A stretch of 59,185 nt of DNA from Cytidiella melzeri (lineage: Eukaryota > Basidiomycota > Agaricomycetes > Polyporales > Irpicaceae). The number at the start of each line of letters is the position of its first letter. Positions within the stretch are counted from its first letter, which is position 1. The notes below the pieces were generated by a model, which ran no database searches, had not been told where the DNA came from, and saw nothing but the letters and a program-made list of their open reading frames with translations. The translations under genes and the position numbers were made by a program. Below are positions 56,938-59,185 of this stretch, in pieces. The stretch is from positions 1 to 59,185 of the forward strand of contig JABYQR010000287.1 in the NCBI GenBank assembly GCA_022592445.1. Direction: 5' to 3'.

Positions 56938-57222
56938 ATGTCGTCCACTTTTACTTTTGGTATCACGGAGATTGTGGACTCTCCAATACTTCGTGGTGTT
57001 TCCTACATGCGCCATTATGTTTTTGTCGTATCATACCGACTGGTAGAAGTCGAAGTTGCAAGTGGTCATACTCGTCTTGAATCACTTGTGGAAAACTTTT
57101 ACTCACATTCGACTTTTCCATTAGCAATCCCCAGGACTTTCTCAAGGAAAGTGTTGTGGATTGAATACGACGACATAAATCTTATACTTTCGATTCTTTC
57201 TTCCAGACCATTATATTTTTGA
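56938..57222 (+). CDS. Unknown 94-residue ORF, first of a closely spaced pair
   Basis: ATG at 56938, TGA at 57220-57222. The sequence is mixed hydrophobic (YVFVVSYRLVEVEV, INLILSILSS) with no signal peptide or domain that I recognise. It ends two bases before the next ORF's ATG and in a different frame, so if both are real they share one transcript. Could be spurious. Confidence 0.35.
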   Translation: MSSTFTFGITEIVDSPILRGVSYMRHYVFVVSYRLVEVEVASGHTRLESLVENFYSHSTFPLAIPRTFSRKVLWIEYDDINLILSILSSRPLYF

Positions 57223-57224
57223 AG

Positions 57225-58637
57225 ATGCCGAACAACTCTCGCCGCACTTCCCGTCGCGTCAATGCCCGCTTCGCTCCCCATTCTCCCAATGATCCCTACC
57301 GCGTTCATGACTACACTCGGTTTGACCGTATGGGTCACCCCATCGTTATGGAGATAAGGAGCTCAGCAACTCCCATCTCTATCCGTATGAGTCAAACCGA
57401 TGCTCAGGATGCCAGGATCAATGTCAACTACGTTGACAGGGATGGAGTTCGGCGCATGGAATCGATGGAATACAGCCTTCTCGGTCGTCATGGCTGGGAC
57501 AGGTTCAGGCAGAGTGACAGGCAAAGGCACCTCCGAGAGGTTAATCGTATTATCGATGAAGCCAATCGAGAGGCGGAATTGGACTTGTATAGACGAAGGC
57601 CTCGCAATGTCAGTGCGGAAATCAGGGCGCATCAAACCCAAAGTTCTTCCAGGGTTAATGCTGCACCTCCGCGCCGATCTGCGTCGCCGTCGCACCCTCA
57701 TCCCCATCGTCATCCTACTCCAATGCCACCGCCTTTTGTGAGTGCAGGATTATCGCTTTGGGACATGGTTGCCCAAGCATTAAATAATTTTGCATCTCCA
57801 CAGACTTCTTCTACAATGGTCAATCCGCCTACACCGGACATTCCGGATATCGTTGATGGTATGAACGGTTTAAATATCAGTTCACCAGTTTCTCATGATT
57901 CTTCAGAACAAGTAGTCCAGGCCGCTTCTGCTGCCGAGCCTACACCGGTTCCGTCCTCCACTACTCAGGAGGAGGGACAGGTTGAAGATTCATGGCCAAC
58001 GGTATACGCTCCCCAACCAGTCATTCCCACCTTTTCATTCGACGACTGGGTCCACGTTGATCGTACAGACACTAGGCCGGCTTCGCCTGTCTATTCGTGT
58101 GGTATGGTTTATGGCGTGGATGGACCAAAGGGGGAGGTTTTCAGGCCGGAGCAAGTTTGTTCCATCCTCGCCATGCAACACGTTAACCATCCCAACTTTA
58201 CGCCCAATGAGCTGTGCTTACGCTCTAGGGGACTGGTTGATACAATGGTCGTGAGCATGGGCAACAAATGCGAGCACTATCGTGAGATGGTCGAGGAGCT
58301 GGAAGAATTTGCCAAGTCTCAGCGGATCAAGGAGATCACAGCCTGTGCCCGGATTTACCTCATGCTCAAGAGGGGACAGTGGCCGGACTGTGATAATATC
58401 TGGAACACGTACTTTATCTCAGTTGCAGACTTTCACACAGCGATGGAGGTCTTCAATGGTCGCGATCATCTTAGCGATCACCAGCTGGTCTGGCTGACTC
58501 AGAGACGTATGGAGAAGAAGGAAGACTGGATGAGCATCTTTCATAGGGAGGAAGAATTTAAAGGCAAAATGAAGGAGGTAAAGATCGAGCCCGCTGCGCT
58601 CGAGCCTTCTTTAGAGCCTGGATCGTCTTCTCTTTGA
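57225..58637 (+). CDS. Unknown 470-residue protein
   Basis: The first ATG in the frame is 57225 (MPNNSRRTSRR), and TGA is at 58635-58637. A strongly basic N terminus (1-20) is followed by a globular-looking segment (about 20-110), a His/Pro-rich linker (about 140-170), a Ser/Thr/Pro-rich acidic stretch (about 200-265) and a C-terminal charged helical domain (about 300-450, with LVDTMVVSMGNKCEHYREMVEELEEF). No catalytic motif, zinc knuckle or transmembrane segment is seen. The frame is uninterrupted. Basic N terminus, low-complexity middle and helical C terminus would suit a Gag-like or nucleic-acid-binding protein, but that is inference. The nearby copia-type primer site makes a retroelement origin possible. 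Confidence 0.6.
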   Translation: MPNNSRRTSRRVNARFAPHSPNDPYRVHDYTRFDRMGHPIVMEIRSSATPISIRMSQTDAQDARINVNYVDRDGVRRMESMEYSLLGRHGWDRFRQSDRQRHLREVNRIIDEANREAELDLYRRRPRNVSAEIRAHQTQSSSRVNAAPPRRSASPSHPHPHRHPTPMPPPFVSAGLSLWDMVAQALNNFASPQTSSTMVNPPTPDIPDIVDGMNGLNISSPVSHDSSEQVVQAASAAEPTPVPSSTTQEEGQVEDSWPTVYAPQPVIPTFSFDDWVHVDRTDTRPASPVYSCGMVYGVDGPKGEVFRPEQVCSILAMQHVNHPNFTPNELCLRSRGLVDTMVVSMGNKCEHYREMVEELEEFAKSQRIKEITACARIYLMLKRGQWPDCDNIWNTYFISVADFHTAMEVFNGRDHLSDHQLVWLTQRRMEKKEDWMSIFHREEEFKGKMKEVKIEPAALEPSLEPGSSSL

Positions 58638-58851
58638 ACGGACTCTCTGCAAATCGAACTATACCGCGCACTGTATATTATAAAATATTGCGATGTGTAC
58701 ATTTATACTTTTACAAACGGTCATTTTCATTAGCGTAGTCCGTAGTGTACTTGTATATTTTCTCTATCTCTCTCTCGTTCTGCTTCGAGTCACGACCATC
58801 ACGTAGCGCATTCTGACGAACTTTTATGACTTTTCTTTACATAGTTTGTAA
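58638..58851 (+). other. 3' flank of the 470-residue ORF
   Basis: AT-rich with TATAAAATATT at about 58677-58688, suitable for a polyadenylation region. Nothing else seen. Confidence 0.35.
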
Positions 58852-59185
58852 CGTTGTACTCTGGCTTCATTAGCGTGTACGAATTCCGAATTTCACCTCT
58901 TTGACTCAGAGAACTTTTGTGACGTCGACAGTGTTGCAAGACCCTGTGAAAAACAACCGTGCCCTAACCGCTATAGATATTCGTTTGAAGCAGATTTAAA
59001 CGAAGTTTATAGAATTATTGCATTGGTAACACAGGACCGATATCTTGAACCTTTTGAACATCAGAAAGAACTCATTAGAGGTTACATAGGATCTGTACCA
59101 CATCTTGACGTACCTGCTTTAGTCAATTCATACCTTCTAGACTTAGCAAATCGTCGAGAATCAGAACCACAGAACAACGAACCAA
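58852..59185 (+). CDS. Partial open frame running off the right edge
   Basis: Open for 111 codons after TAA 58849-58851 with no ATG, so it would be an exon or an ORF started otherwise. It has a Cys-rich part (CDVDSVARPCEKQPCPNRY) and then a soluble helical-looking segment. The motif C-E-K-Q-P-C-P-N-x-Y resembles C-D-N-Q-P-C-P-N-x-Y in the N terminus of Gag A (residues 31-40), hinting that a further gypsy-type Gag may begin here. Confidence 0.35.

Overview
The window looks like a chromosome segment of a filamentous basidiomycete, most likely a mushroom-forming agaricomycete. The evidence is the short spliceosomal introns (about 50-60 bp) in conserved genes, a chromodomain-containing Ty3/gypsy element, a large two-ORF LINE with an RNase H domain, Ty1/copia and Tc1/mariner remnants, and the style of the host proteins. 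No similarity search was run; all family calls come from reading motifs.

Layout. (1) 1-3577: 5' half of a minus-strand Ty3/gypsy element A (LTR, an unusual ORF ahead of gag, gag, start of pol). (2) 3578-15804: AT-rich, gene-free repeat land with degenerate 61-bp repeats, two arrays of a 143-bp tandem repeat in opposite orientations, and a three-armed direct/inverted repeat complex. (3) 15805-21886: an apparently intact full-length LINE with a 14-bp target-site duplication. (4) 21887-23900: decayed host genes (an Mrh4-like mitochondrial DEAD-box helicase and a glycogen phosphorylase). (5) 24831-30930: a small secreted-protein gene, its inverted broken copy, and dispersed repeats. (6) 30932-41312: an old Ty1/copia element carrying, inside its gag, a young nested Ty3/gypsy element B (35052-40245) with a perfect 5-bp duplication.

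(7) 41615-54145 is the host gene island: a secreted double-psi beta-barrel protein, the splicing helicase PRP16 (minus strand) sharing a 229-bp promoter with the spliceosomal protein MFAP1 (plus strand), an FAD-dependent amine-oxidase-like protein, the proteasome assembly chaperone UMP1, and an intron-containing tRNA-Asn(GTT). (8) 54164-59185: a mosaic of a mariner remnant, a possible tyrosine-recombinase fragment, a solo LTR of element A's family, a second copia-like LTR with primer-binding site, and two closely spaced ORFs of unknown function.

The host genes are housekeeping: two act in pre-mRNA splicing and one in proteasome assembly. Everything around them is transposon-driven. The most interesting signals are a conserved, apparently undescribed protein encoded ahead of gag in both gypsy families, an in-frame RT-to-chromodomain deletion in element B, a half-tRNA primer site shared by two copia-like elements, a cluster of AP-1/Gcn4-type sites in one LTR region, three GC-AG introns in the two splicing genes, and the unexplained ORF pair near the right edge.
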